Shown: one piece after another, positions 48,401 to 60,795 of the stretch
Layout of the letters: the number at the start of each line of letters is the position of its first letter
How positions within the stretch are numbered: the first letter of the stretch is position 1
Origin: Phocoena phocoena
Lineage: Eukaryota > Chordata > Mammalia > Artiodactyla > Phocoenidae
Direction of reading: 5' to 3'
Assembly (NCBI RefSeq): GCF_963924675.1
Contig: NW_027077445.1
Coordinates: 1,054,001-1,118,000 of the forward strand
DNA length: 64,000 bases
Translations under genes and position numbers: made by a program
The notes under the pieces: generated by a model
The model's database searches: none
What the model was told of the DNA's origin: nothing
Seen by the model: only the letters and a program-made list of their open reading frames with translations

Positions 48401-50399
48401 ATATTCAACGCCTAGGAATATACCTGACTAGGAAGAATCTTAAAACCCATGGAATTATATGTCTCCATAAGAGAATCAAGCGTGTGTACAGCGGCCGAAA
48501 CGCAGCAGTGAACATCCGATAAATCCCATTATAATAAAAAATTTCGAAAACAAAACACAAAGACAGTGAAATAGAGAGCAATTCTTAAATAATTCACTCA
48601 GGGCATGTTATGAAACTGGGATTGACCACATCTACACCCAGAGCTGGTTGAGACATAAGGCTGGACTCTTCAGGCTGATAGCATTTGTGAGTTTCGGTGA
48701 GCAAATGCAGACCCTTTGAAGTCATACTGCATGGTACCCATTCCATGGGTCCCAACTCTCCAGGTTCAAGGGATTCTTCCTCCAGCTAAAACATGCATGG
48801 GAAACCCAGAGTATCGTCCACCGTGTGATTGGGAAACGATTTAAAATGCATCTCAGTTTTCGTATCCTGGTCCTCGGTTTCACCATTCCAGATGCTTTAC
48901 TAACACTCTCCCCGCTTGGAGAGTCTGTGCCTTTAACCCCCTCTTTGGCACAGCTTGCAATTTCTGTGCAAATTGAACAGGAATAGGGAGAACCAATGAG
49001 AGACTAGCTGTAGGTGTCTGCACGGGCAAATGTAACGCTCATTGACGAACAGGAAGAAGAATTAAACAAAGGCTCAGCGTGCCCAGCTGAAAACAGATTA
49101 GAGCCTGAAGCAATCCTGCGGTTTTGTGCCCAGCTCACAAGAAAGCGAGTTGAAGAAAGGAGCTCAGGGGCACTGTAATTCACAAACCTGCAGAGTTATA
49201 AATGACAGCTATCCTCCAAAAATATATTGAAGTAAGCCTGCGAAGGGGACTTGAAATCGGGGCAGAATTTCAGGAAAACGATTGCAGGGGGTAGACTGGA
49301 ATTGCCCTGAAAGCATAGGAAAAGAGGCAGAACGTCGACAATGATGCCCTTGGCCAAAAAGGGCGTATGCGTTTTTTCCTGAATATATTCAGGAAAAAAC
49401 GCATACGCCCTTTTTGGCCAACCAAGCAAGCCTGTAAAGGAAATCTGCACTACAATGATGTCTCACTGCCCCCCGGGCAAAAGGGCCATCTGAAAAAGGT
49501 GTAAAATCCAGAAAGATAGGACAGGATATGGAGAACAGGGAGCCTTGTTATGCTGATTGGCAGGATGTAAATTGCCAGCAGCCAGGCTGGAGAAGTGTAT
49601 GGTGTTTCCTGAAACACGTAAGAAACAAAGCAACACAGCCTATGGCACTTCCACTTATGGTCCAATAGCTTACGGAAATTAAAATCAAAAACAGACAGCC
49701 ACCCCAATTTTTGGGATGGCTGTGTTCACAGGAAGCTCGTCTACAGTATCAGGTAAATATCCCAGAAAGCAAAAAATGGATAAAGAAGTTGTGGCACGTA
49801 CGTGCAATGCAGTATCACTGAGCAATGAAATCTGTGTCATCAGGCCCGTAGCGGCATAGTGAGTGGTTGCAGGTACGGTGATTCTACGTGAACTACGTCA
49901 CACAGAAAAAGAAACATCATAAGATATCACTAATGCACGGAATGTAAACTTAACTACACATGAACTGAATTACAAAACAGAACAGGGTCTCAAATTTAGA
50001 AAAACAACTAGTGCTTGCTTATGGGGAAAGGTGCCTTGGGGTGCTGCATAATACCAGAGACTGAAATTAGCACAGATAACATTCCATAAGCCAAATATAT
50101 AATAGACAAGACCTACTCCTTGCTCAACGAAATGGACACAACACCACATATTCAACGCCTAGGAATATACCTGACTAGGAAGAATCTTAAAACCCATGGA
50201 TTTATATGTCTCCGTAAGAGAATCAAGCGTGTGTACAGCGGCATAAACGCAGCAGTGAAAATCCGATAAATCCCATTATCAAAATAAACTTCAAAAACAA
50301 AACGCAAAGACAGTGAAATAGAGAGCAATTCTTAAATAATTCACTCAGGGCATGTGATGCAACCGGGATTTAACACATCTACACCCAGAGCTGGTTGAG

Positions 50400-53300
50400 A
50401 CATAAGGCTGGACACTTCAGGCTGATAGCATTGGTGAGTTTCGGTGAGCAAATGCAGACCCTTTGAAGTCATACTGCATGGTACCTATTCCACTGGTCCC
50501 AACTCTTCAGGTTCAAGGGATTCTTCCTCCAGCTAAAACATGCATGGGAAACCCACAGTATGGTCCACCGTGTGATAGGGAAACGATTTAAAATGCATCT
50601 CAGTTTTCGTATCCTGGTCCTCGGGTTCACCATTCCAGATGCTTTACTAACACTCTCCCCGCTTGGAGAGTCAGTGCCTTTAACCTCCTCTTTGACACAG
50701 CTTGCAATTTCTGTGCAAGATGAACAGGAATAGGGAGAACCAATGAGAGACTAGCTGTAGGTGTCTGCACGGGCAAATGTAATGCTCATTTCCCACCAGG
50801 AAGAGGAATTAACCAAAGGCTCAGCGTGCCCTGCCGGAAACAGATTAGGGCCTGAAGCAATCCTGCGGTTTTGTGCCCAGCTCACAAGAAAGCGAGTTGA
50901 AGAAAGGAGCTCAGGGGCACTGTAATTCACAAACCTGCAGAGTTATAAATGACAGCTATCCTCCAAAAATATATTGAAGTAAGCCTGCGAAGGGGACTTG
51001 AAAGCGGGGCAGAGTTTCAGGAAAACGATTGCAGGGGGTAGACTGGAATTGCCCTGAAAGCATAGGAAAAGAGGCACAACGTCGACAATGATGCACTTGG
51101 CCAAAAAGGGCGTATGCGTTTTTTCCTGAATATATTCAGGAAAAAACGCATATGCACTTTTTGGCCAACCAAGCAAGCCTGTAAAGGAAATCTGCACTAC
51201 AATGAAGTCTCACTGCCCCCCTGGCAAAAGGGCCATCTGAAAAAAGTGTAAAATCCAGAAAGTTAGGACAGGATATGGAGAACAGGGAGCCTTGTTATGC
51301 TGATTGGCAGGATGTAAATTGCCAGCAGCCACCCTGGAGAAGTGTATGGTGTTTCCTGAAACACGTAAGAAACAAAGCAACACAGCCTATGGCACTTCCT
51401 CTTATGGTCCTATAGCTTACGGAAATTAAAATCAAAAACAGACAGCCACCCCAATATTTGGGACGGCTGTGTTCACAAGTAGCTCGTCTACAGTATCAGG
51501 TAAATATCCCAGAAAGCAAAAAATAGATAAAGAAGTTTTGGCACGTACATACAATACAATATCAATCAGCAATGAAATCTGTGTCATCAGGCCCGTAGCG
51601 GCATGGTGAGTGGATGCAGGTACGGTGATTCTACGTGAACTACGTCACACAGAAAAGGAGTCATCATAAGATATCACTAATACACGGAATGTAAACTTGA
51701 CTACACATGAACTGAATTACAAAACAGAACAGGGTCTCAAATTTAGAAAACCAACTAGTGCTTGCTTATGGGGAAAGGTGCCTTGGGGTGCTGCATAAAA
51801 CCAGAGACTGAAATTAGCACAGATAACTTTCCATAAGCCAAATATGTAATAGATAAGACCTACTCCTTGCTCCACGAAATGGACCCAACACCACATATTC
51901 AACGCCTAGGAATATACCTGACTAGGAAGAATCTTAAAACCCATCGATATATATGTCTCCATAAGAGAATCAAGCGTGTGTACAGCGGCCGAAACGCAGC
52001 AGTGAAAATCCGATAAATCCCATTATCAAAATAAATTTCGAAAACAAAACACAAAGACAGTGAAATAGAGAGCAATTCTTAAATAATTCACTCAGGGCAT
52101 GTGATGCAACCGGGATTGACCACATCTACACCCAGAGCTGGTTGAGACATAAGGCTGGACACTTCAGGCTGATAGCATTGGTGAGGTTCGGTGAGTAAAT
52201 GCAGACCCTTTGAAGTCATACTGCATGGTACCCATTCCATGGGTTCCAACACTCCAGGTTCAAGGGATTCTTCCTCCAGCTAAAACATGCATGGGAAACC
52301 GAGAGTATCGTCCACCGTGTGATTGGGAAACGATTTAAAATGCATCTCAGTTTTCGTATCCTGGTCCTCGGGTTCACCATTCCAGACGCTTTACTAACAC
52401 TCTCCCCGCTTGGAGAGTCAGTGCCTTTAACCTCCTGTTTAGCACAGTTGCAATTTCTGTGCAAGATTAACAGGAATAAGGAGAACCAATGAGAGACTAG
52501 CTGTAAGTGTCTGCACGGGCAAATGTAACGCTCATTTCCCACCAGGAAGAGGAAGTAACCAATGGCTCAGCGTGCCCTCCTGGAAACAGATTAGTGCCTG
52601 AAGCAATCCTGCGGTTTTGTGCTCAGCTAACAAGAAAGCGAGTTGAAGAAAGGAGCTCAGGGGCACTGTAATTCACAAACCTGCAGAGTTATAAATGACA
52701 GCTCTCTTCCAAAAGTATATTGAAGTAAGCCTGCGAAGGGGACTTGAAAGAGGGGCAGAATTTCAGGAAAACGATTGCAGGGGGTAGACTGGAATTGCCC
52801 TGAAAGCATAGGAAAAGAGGCACAACGTCGACAATGATGCACTTGGCCAAAAAGGGCGTATGCGTTTTTTCATGAATATATTCAGGAAAAAACGCATATG
52901 CACTTTTTGGCCAACCAAGCAAGCCTGTAAAGGAAATCTGCACTACAATGAAGTCTCACTGCCCCCCTGGCAAAAGGGCCATCTGAAAAAAGTGTAAAAT
53001 CCAGAAAGGTAGGACAGGATACGGAAAACAGGGAGCCATGTTATGCTGATTGGCAGGATGTAAATTGCCAGCAGGCAACCTGGAGAAGTGTATGGTGTTT
53101 CCTGAAAAACGTAAGAAACAAAGCAACACAGCCTATTGCAATTGCACTTATGGTCCTCTTGCTTAGGGAAATTAAAATCAAAAACAGAGATCCACCCCAA
53201 AGTTTGGGACGGCTGTGTTCCCAAGAAGCTCGTCTACAGTACCAGGTAAATATCCCAGAAAGCAAAAAATGGATAAAGAAGTTGTGGCACGTACGTGCAA

Positions 53301-54150
53301 TGCTATATCACTCAGCAATGAAATCTGTGTCATCAGGCCCGTAACGGCATATTGAGTGGATGCAGGTACGGTGATTCTACGTGAAATACGTCACACAGAA
53401 AAAGAAACATCATAAGATATCTCTAATACACGGAATGTAAACTTGACTACACATGAACTGAATTACAAAACAGAACAGGGTCTCAAATTTACAAAACCAA
53501 CTAGTGCTAGCTTATGGGGAAAGGTGCCTTGGGGTGCTGCATAAAACCAGAGACTGAAATTAGCACAGATAACATTCCATAAGCCAAATATGTAATAGAC
53601 AAGACCTACTCCTTGCTCAACGAAATGGACTCAACACAACATATTCAACGCCTAGGAATATACCTGACTAGGAAGAATCTTAAAACCCATGGATTTATAT
53701 GTCTCCGTAAGAGAATCAAGCGTGTGTACAGCGGCATAAACGCAGCAGTGAAAATCCGATAAATCCCATTATCAAAATAAATTTCAAAAACAAAACACAA
53801 AGACAGTGAAATAGAGAGCAATTCTTAAACAATTCACTCAGGGCATGTGATGCAACCGGGATTGACCACATCTACACCCACAGCTGGTTGAGACATAAGG
53901 CTGGACACTTCAGGCTGATAGCATTGGTGAGTTTCGGTGAGCAAATGCAGACCCTTTGAAGTCATACTGCATGGTACCCATTCCATGGGTCCCAACTCTC
54001 CAGGTTCAACGGATTCTTCCTCCAGCTAAAACATGCATGGGAAACCCAGAGTATCGTCCACCGTGTGATTGGGAAACGATTTAAAATGCATCTCAGTTTT
54101 CGTATCCTGGTCCTCGGGTTCACCATTCCAGATGCTTTACTAACACTCTC
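50400..54150. repeat. Five-monomer-spaced duplication in the satellite, copy 2
   Basis: Partner of 41650-45400, carrying the same unusual variants at a displacement of five monomers (5 x about 1746.5 bp). Private differences such as GCAGAGTTTCAGG near 51010 show the copies have since diverged slightly or been partly converted. Confidence 0.75.
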
Positions 54151-57100
54151 CCCGCTTGGAGAGTCAGTGCCTTTTACCTCCTGTTTGGCATAGCTTGCAA
54201 TTTCTGTGCAAGATGAACAGGAATAGGGAGAACCAATGAGAGACTAGCTGTAGGTGTCTGCACGGGCAAATGTAATGCTCATTGCCCACCAGGAAGAGGA
54301 ATTAAACAAAGGCTCAGTGTGCCCTGCTGGAAACAGATTAGGGCCTGAAGCAATCCTGCGGTTTTGTGCCCAGCTCACAAGAAAGCGAGTTGAAGAAAGG
54401 AGCTCAGGGGCACTGTAATTCACAAACCTGCAGAGTTATAAATGACAGTTATTCTCCAAAAATATATTGAAATAAGCCTGCGAAGGGGACTTGAAAGCGG
54501 GGCAGAATTTCCGGAAAACGATTGCAGGGGGTAGACTGGAATTGCCCTAAAAGCATAGGAAAAGAGGCACAACGTCGACAATGATGCACTTGGCCAAAAA
54601 GGGCGTATGCGTTTTTTCCTGAATATATTCAGGAAAAAATGCATACGCACTTTTTGGCCAACCAAGCAAGCCTGTAAAGGAAATCTGCACTACAATGAAG
54701 TCTCACTGCCCCACAGGCAAAAGGGCCATCTGAAAAAAGTGTAAAATCCAGAAAGGTAGGACAGGATATGGAGAACAGGGAGCCTTGTTATGCTGATTGG
54801 CAGGAGGTAAATTGCCAGCAGCCAACCTGGAGAATTGTACGGTGTTTCCTGAAACACGTAAGAAACAAAGCAACACAGCCTATGGCACTTCCACTTATGG
54901 TCCTATAGCTTACGGAAATTAAAATCAAAAACAGACAGCCACCCCAATATTTGGGACGGCTGTGTTCCCAAGAAGCTCGTCTACAATACCAGGTAAATAT
55001 CCCAGAAAGCAAAAAATGGATAAAGAAGTTGTTGCACGTACGTGCAATACAATATCACTCAGCAATGAAATCTGTGTCATCAGGCCCGTAGCGGCATAGT
55101 GAGTGGATGCAGGTACGGTGATTCTACGTGAAGTACTTCACACAGAAAAAGAAACATCATAAGATATCTCTAATACACGGAATGTAAACTTGACTACACA
55201 TGAACTGAATTACAAAACAGAACAGGGTCTCAAATTTACAAAACCAACTAGTGCTTGCTTATGGGGAAAGGTGCCTTGGGGTGCTGCATAATACCAGAGA
55301 CTGAAATTAGCACAGATAACATTCCATAAGCCAAATATGTAATAGACAAGACCTACTCCTTGCTCAACGAAATGGACTCAACACCACATATTCAACGCCT
55401 AGGAATATAACTGACTAGGAAGAATCTTAAAACCCATGGACTTATATGTCTCTGTAAGAGAATCAAGCGTGTGTACAGCGGCATAAACGCAGCAGTGAAA
55501 ATCCGATAAATGCCATTATCAAAATAAATTTCAAAAACAGAACACAAAGATAGTGAAATAGAGAGCAATTCTTAAATAATTCACTCAGGGCATGTGATGC
55601 AACCGGGATTTAACACATCTACAACCAGAGCTGGTTGAGACATAAGGCTGGACACTTCAGGCTGATAGCATTGGTGAGTTTCGGTGAGCAAATGCAGACC
55701 CTTTGAAGTCATTCTGCATGGTACCCATTCCATGGGTCCCAACTCTCCAGGTTCAAGGGATTCTTCCTCCAGCTAAAACATGCATGGGAAACCCAGAGTA
55801 TCGTCCACCGTGTGATTGGGAAACGATTTAAAATGCATCTCAGTTTTCGTATCCTGTTCCTCGGGTTCACCATTCCAGACGCTTTACTAACATTCTCCCC
55901 GCTTGGAGAGTCAGTGCCTTTAACCTCCTGTTTGGCACAGCTTGCAATTTCTGTGCAAGATGAACAGGAATAGGGAGAACCAATGAGAGACTAGTTGTAG
56001 GTGTCTGCATGGGCAAATGTAACGCTCATTGCCCACCAGGAAGAGGAATTAAACAAAGGCTCAGTGTGCCCTGCTGGAAACAGATTAGGGCCTGAAGCAA
56101 TGCTGCGGTTTTGTGCCCAGCTCACAAGAATGCGAGTTGAAGAAAGGAGCTCAGGGGCACTGTAATTCACAAACCTGCAGAGTTATAAATGACAGCTATC
56201 CTCCAAATATACTGAAGTAAGCCTGCAAAGGGGACTTGAAAGCGGGGCAGAATTGCAGGAAAACGATTGCAGGGGGTAGACTGGAATTGCCGTGAAAGCA
56301 TAGGAAAAGAGACAGAACGTCGACAATGATGCACTTGGCCAAAAAGGGCGTATGCGTTTTTTCCTGAATATAATCAGGAAAAAAAGCATACGCCCTTTTT
56401 GGCCAACCAAGCAAGCCTGTAAAGGAAATCTGCACTACAATGAAGTCTCACTGCCCCCCGGGCAAAAGGGCCATCTGAAAATAGTGTAAAATCCAGAAAG
56501 TAAGACAGGATATGGAGAACAGGGAGCCTTGTTATGCTGATTGGCATGATGTAAATTGCCAACAGCCACCCTGGAGAAGTGTATGGTGTTTCCTGAAACA
56601 CGTAAGAAATAAAGCAACACAGCCTATGGCAATATCACTTATGGTCCTATTCCTTAGGGAAATTAAAATCAAAAACAGAGAGCCACCCCAATATTTGGGA
56701 CAGCTGTGTTCACAAGAAGCTCGTCTACAGTATCAGGTAAATATCTCAGAAAGCAAAAAATGGATAAAGAAGTTGTGGCACGTACGTGCAATGCAGTATC
56801 ACTCAGCAATGAAATCTGTGTCATCAGGCCAGTAGCGGCATAGTGAGTGGATGCAGGTATGGTGATTCTACGTGAACTACGTCACACAGAAAAAGAAACA
56901 TCATAAGATATCACTAATACAAGGAATGTAAACTTCACTACACATGAACTGAATTACAAAACAGAACAGGGTCTCAAATTTAGAAAACCAACTAGTGCTT
57001 GCTGATGGGGAAAGGTGCCTTGGGGTGCTGCATAAAACCAGAGACTGAAATTAGCACAGATAACATTCCATAAGCCAAATATATAATAGACAAAACCTAC

Positions 57101-58152
57101 CCCTTGCTCAACGAAATGGACTCAACACCACATATTCAACGCCTAGGAATATACCTTACTAGGAAGAATCTTAAAACCCATGGATATATATGTCTCCGTA
57201 AGAGCATCAAGCGTGTGTACAGCGGCCGAAACGCAGCAGTGAAAATCCGATAAATCCCATTATCAAAATAAATTTTGAAAACAAAAGACAAAGACAATGA
57301 AATAGAGAGCAATTCTTAAATAATTCACTCAGGGCATGTGATGCAACCGGGATTGACCACATCTACACCCAGAGCTGGTTGAGACATAAGGCTGGACACT
57401 TCAGGCTGATAGCATTGGTGAGTTTCGGTGAGCAAATGCAGACTCTATGAAGTCATACTGCATGGTACCTATTCCATGGGTCCCAACACTTCAGGTTCAA
57501 GGGATTCTTCCTCCAGCTAAAACATGCATGGGAAACCCACAGTATGGTCCACCGTGTGATTGGGAAACGATTTAAAATGCATCTCAGTTTTCGTATCCTG
57601 GTCCTCGGGTTCACCATTCCAGATGCTTTACTAACAATCTCCCTGCTTGGAGAGTCAGTGCCTTTAACCTCCTGTTTGGCACAGCTTGCAATTTCTGTGC
57701 AAGATGAACAGGAATAGGGAGAACCAATGAGAGACTAGCTGTAGGTCTCTGCACGGGCAAATGTAACGCTCATTTCCCACCAGGAAGAGGAATTAACCAA
57801 AGGCTCAGCATGCCCTGCCGGAAACAGATTAGGGCCTGAAGCAATCCTGCGGTTTTGTGCCCAGCTCACAAGAAAGCGAGTTGAAGAAAGGAGCTCAGGT
57901 GCACTGTAATTCACAAACCTGCAGAGTTATAAATGACAGCTATCCTCCAAAAATGTATTGAAGTAAGCCTGTGAAGGGGACTTGAAAGCGGGGCAGAATT
58001 TCAGGAAAACGATTGCAGGGGGTAGACTGGAATTGCCCTGAAAGCATAGGAAAAGAGGCAGAACGTCGACAATGATGCACTTGGCCAAAAAGGGCGTATG
58101 CGTTTTTTCCTGAATATATTCAGGAAAAAACGCATACGCCCTTTTTGGCCAA

Positions 58153-59827
58153 CCAAGCAAGACTGTAAAGGAAATCTGCACTACAATGAAGTCTCAGTGC
58201 CCCCCGGGCAAAAGGGCCATCTGAAAAAAGTGTAAAATCCAGAAAGTTACGACAGGATATGGAGAACAGGGAGCCTTGTTATGCTGATTGGCAGGATGTA
58301 AATTGCCAGCAGCCACCCTGGAGAAGTGTATGGTGTTTCCTGAAACACGTAAGAAACAAAGCAACACAGCCTATGGCACTTCCACTTATGGTCCTATAGC
58401 TTACGGAAATTAAAATCAAAAACAGACAGCCACCCCAATATTTGGGACGGAGGTGTTCACAAGAAGCTCGTCTACAGTATCAGGTAAATATCCCAGAAAG
58501 CAAAAAATGGATAAAGAAGTTGTGGCACATACGTACAATGCAATATCACTCAGCAATGAAATCTGTGTCATCAGGCCCGTAGCGGCATAGTGAGTGGATG
58601 CAGGTACGGTGATTCTACGTGAACTACGTCACACAGAAAAAGAAACATCATAAGATATCACTAATACACGGAATGTAAACTTGACTACACATGAACTGAA
58701 TTACAAAACAGAACAGGGTCTCAAATTTAGAAAACCAACTAGTGCTTGCTTATGGGAAAAGGTGCCTTGGGGTGCTGCATAAAACGAGAGACTGAAATTA
58801 GCACAGATAACTTTCCATAAGCCAAATATGTAATAGACAAGACCTACTCCTTGCTCAACGAAATGGACCCAACACCACATATTCAACGCCTAGGAATATA
58901 CCTGACTAGGAAGAAACTTAAAACCCATGGATATATATGTCTCCGTAAGAGAGTCAAGCGTGTGTACAGCGGCTAAAACGCAACAGTGAAAATCCGATAA
59001 ATCCCATTATCAAAATAAATTTCGAAAACAAAACACAAAGACAGTGAAATAGAGAGCAATTCTTAAATAATTCACTCAGGGCATGTGATGAAACCGGGAT
59101 TGACCACATCTACACCCAGAGCTGGTTGAGACATAAGGCTGGACACTTCAGGCTGATAGCATAGGTGAGTTTCGGTGAGCAAATGCAGACCCTTTGAAGT
59201 CATACTGCATGGTACCTATTCCATGGGTCCCAACTCTTCAGGTTCAAGGGATTCTTCCTCCAGCTAAAATATGCATGGGAAACCCACACTATCGTCCACC
59301 GTGTGATTGGGAAACGATTTAAAATGCATCTCAATTTTCGTATCCTGGTCCTCGGGTTCACCATTCCAGATGCTTTACTAACACTCTCCATGCTTGGAGA
59401 GTCAGTGCCTTTAACCTCCTGTTTGGCACAGCTTGCCATTTCTGTGCAAGATGAACAGGAATAGGGAGAACCAATGAGAGACTAGCTGTAGGTGTCTGCA
59501 CGGGCAAATGTAACGCTAATTGCCCACCAGGAAGAGGAATTAAACAAAGGCTCAGCGTGCCCTGCTGAAAACAGATTAGGGCCTGAAGCAATCCTGCGGT
59601 TTTGTGCCCAGCTCACAAGAAAGCGAGTTGAAGAAAGGAGCTCAGGGGCACTGTAATTCACAAACCTGCAGAGTTATAAATGACAGCTATCCTCCAAAAA
59701 TATATTGAAGTAAGCCTGCGAAGGGGACTTGAAAGCGGGGCAGAATTTCAGGAAAACGATTGCAGGGGGTAGACTGGAATTGCCCTGAAAGCATAGGAAA
59801 AGAGGCAGAACGTCGACAATGATGCAC
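58153..59827 (+). repeat. Reference satellite monomer body between two perfect palindromes
   Basis: Runs from the end of the 58081-58152 palindrome to the start of the next. The first part (to about 59055) is the L1-derived half. The rest (about 59056-59827) includes TCACTCAGGGCATGTGATG, CTCTCCATGCTTGGAGAGTC (a small inverted repeat, about 59393-59403 and its surroundings), TGCACGGGCAAATG and AAAGCGAGTTGAAG, and matches nothing I recognise. No coding signal. Confidence 0.85.
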
Positions 59828-59899
59828 TTGGCCAAAAAGGGCGTATGCGTTTTTTCCTGAATATATTCAGGAAAAAACGCATACGCCCTTTTTGGCCAA
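59828..59899. repeat. Perfect 72 bp palindrome in a satellite monomer (reference copy)
   Basis: Exact inverted repeat with no spacer, centred between 59863 and 59864. On a single strand it could form a long hairpin or, in duplex DNA, a cruciform. The right arm leads directly into L1-derived sequence, so the palindrome sits at or near the junction of the L1-derived and unrecognised parts of the monomer. Confidence 0.95.
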
Positions 59900-60795
59900 C
59901 CAAGCAAGCCTGTAAAAGAAATCTGCACTACAATGAAGTCTCACTGCCCCCCGGGCAAAAGGGCCATCTGAAAAAAGTGTAAAATCCAGAAAGGTAGGAC
60001 AGGATATGGAGAACAGGGAGCCTTGTTATGCTGATTGGCAGGATGTAAATTGCCAGCAGCCACCCTGGAGAAGTGTATGGTGTGTCCTAAAACACGTAAG
60101 AAACAAAGCAACACAGCCTATGGCACTTCCACTTATGGTCTTATAGCTTACGGAAATTAAAATCAAAAACAGACAGCCACCCCAATATTTGGGACGGCTG
60201 TGTTCACAAGAAGCTCGTCTACAGTATCAGGTAAATATCCCAGAAAGCAAAAAATGGATAAAGAAGTTGTGGCACGTACGTACAATGCAATATCACTCAG
60301 CAATGAAATCTGTGTCATCAGGCCCATAGCGGCATAGTGAGTGGATGCAGGTACGGTGATTCTACGTGAACTACGTCACACAGAAAAAGAAACATCATAA
60401 GATATCACTAATACACGGAATGTAAACTTGACTACACATGAACTGAATTACAAAACAGAACAGGGTCTCAAATTTAGAAAACCAACTAGTGCTTGCTTAT
60501 GGGGAAAGGTGCCTTGGGTTGCTGCATAAAACCAGAGACTGAAATTAGCACAGATAACTTTCTATAAGCCAAATATGTAATACACAAGACCTACTCCTTG
60601 TTCAACGAAATGGACCCAACACCACATATTCAACGCCTAGGAATATACCTGACTAGGAAGAATCTTAAAACCCATGGATATATATGTCTCCGTAAGAGAA
60701 TCAAGCGTGTGAACAGCGACATAAACGCAGCTGTGAAAATCCGATAAATCCCATTATTCAAATAAATTTCAAAAACAAAACACAAAGACAGTGAA
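59900..60795 (+). pseudogene. L1-derived half of a satellite monomer (reference copy)
   Basis: In order: ACTACAATGAAGTCTCAC with GGGCCATCTGAAAAAAGTG (L1 ORF2 near its C-terminal end); GGATGTAAATTGCC with CCCTGGAGAAGTGTATGG (ORF2p CKLIQPLWRTVW-type region); TGGATAAAGAAGTTGTGG (the ORF2p WIKKMW region); a decayed SVIQSEVSQKEK-type segment; then 3'-UTR-like sequence and an A-rich end (AAAATAAATTTCAAAAAC near 60760-60777). Stops and frameshifts exclude coding. The same structure recurs in every monomer of blocks A and C. Confidence 0.85.
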
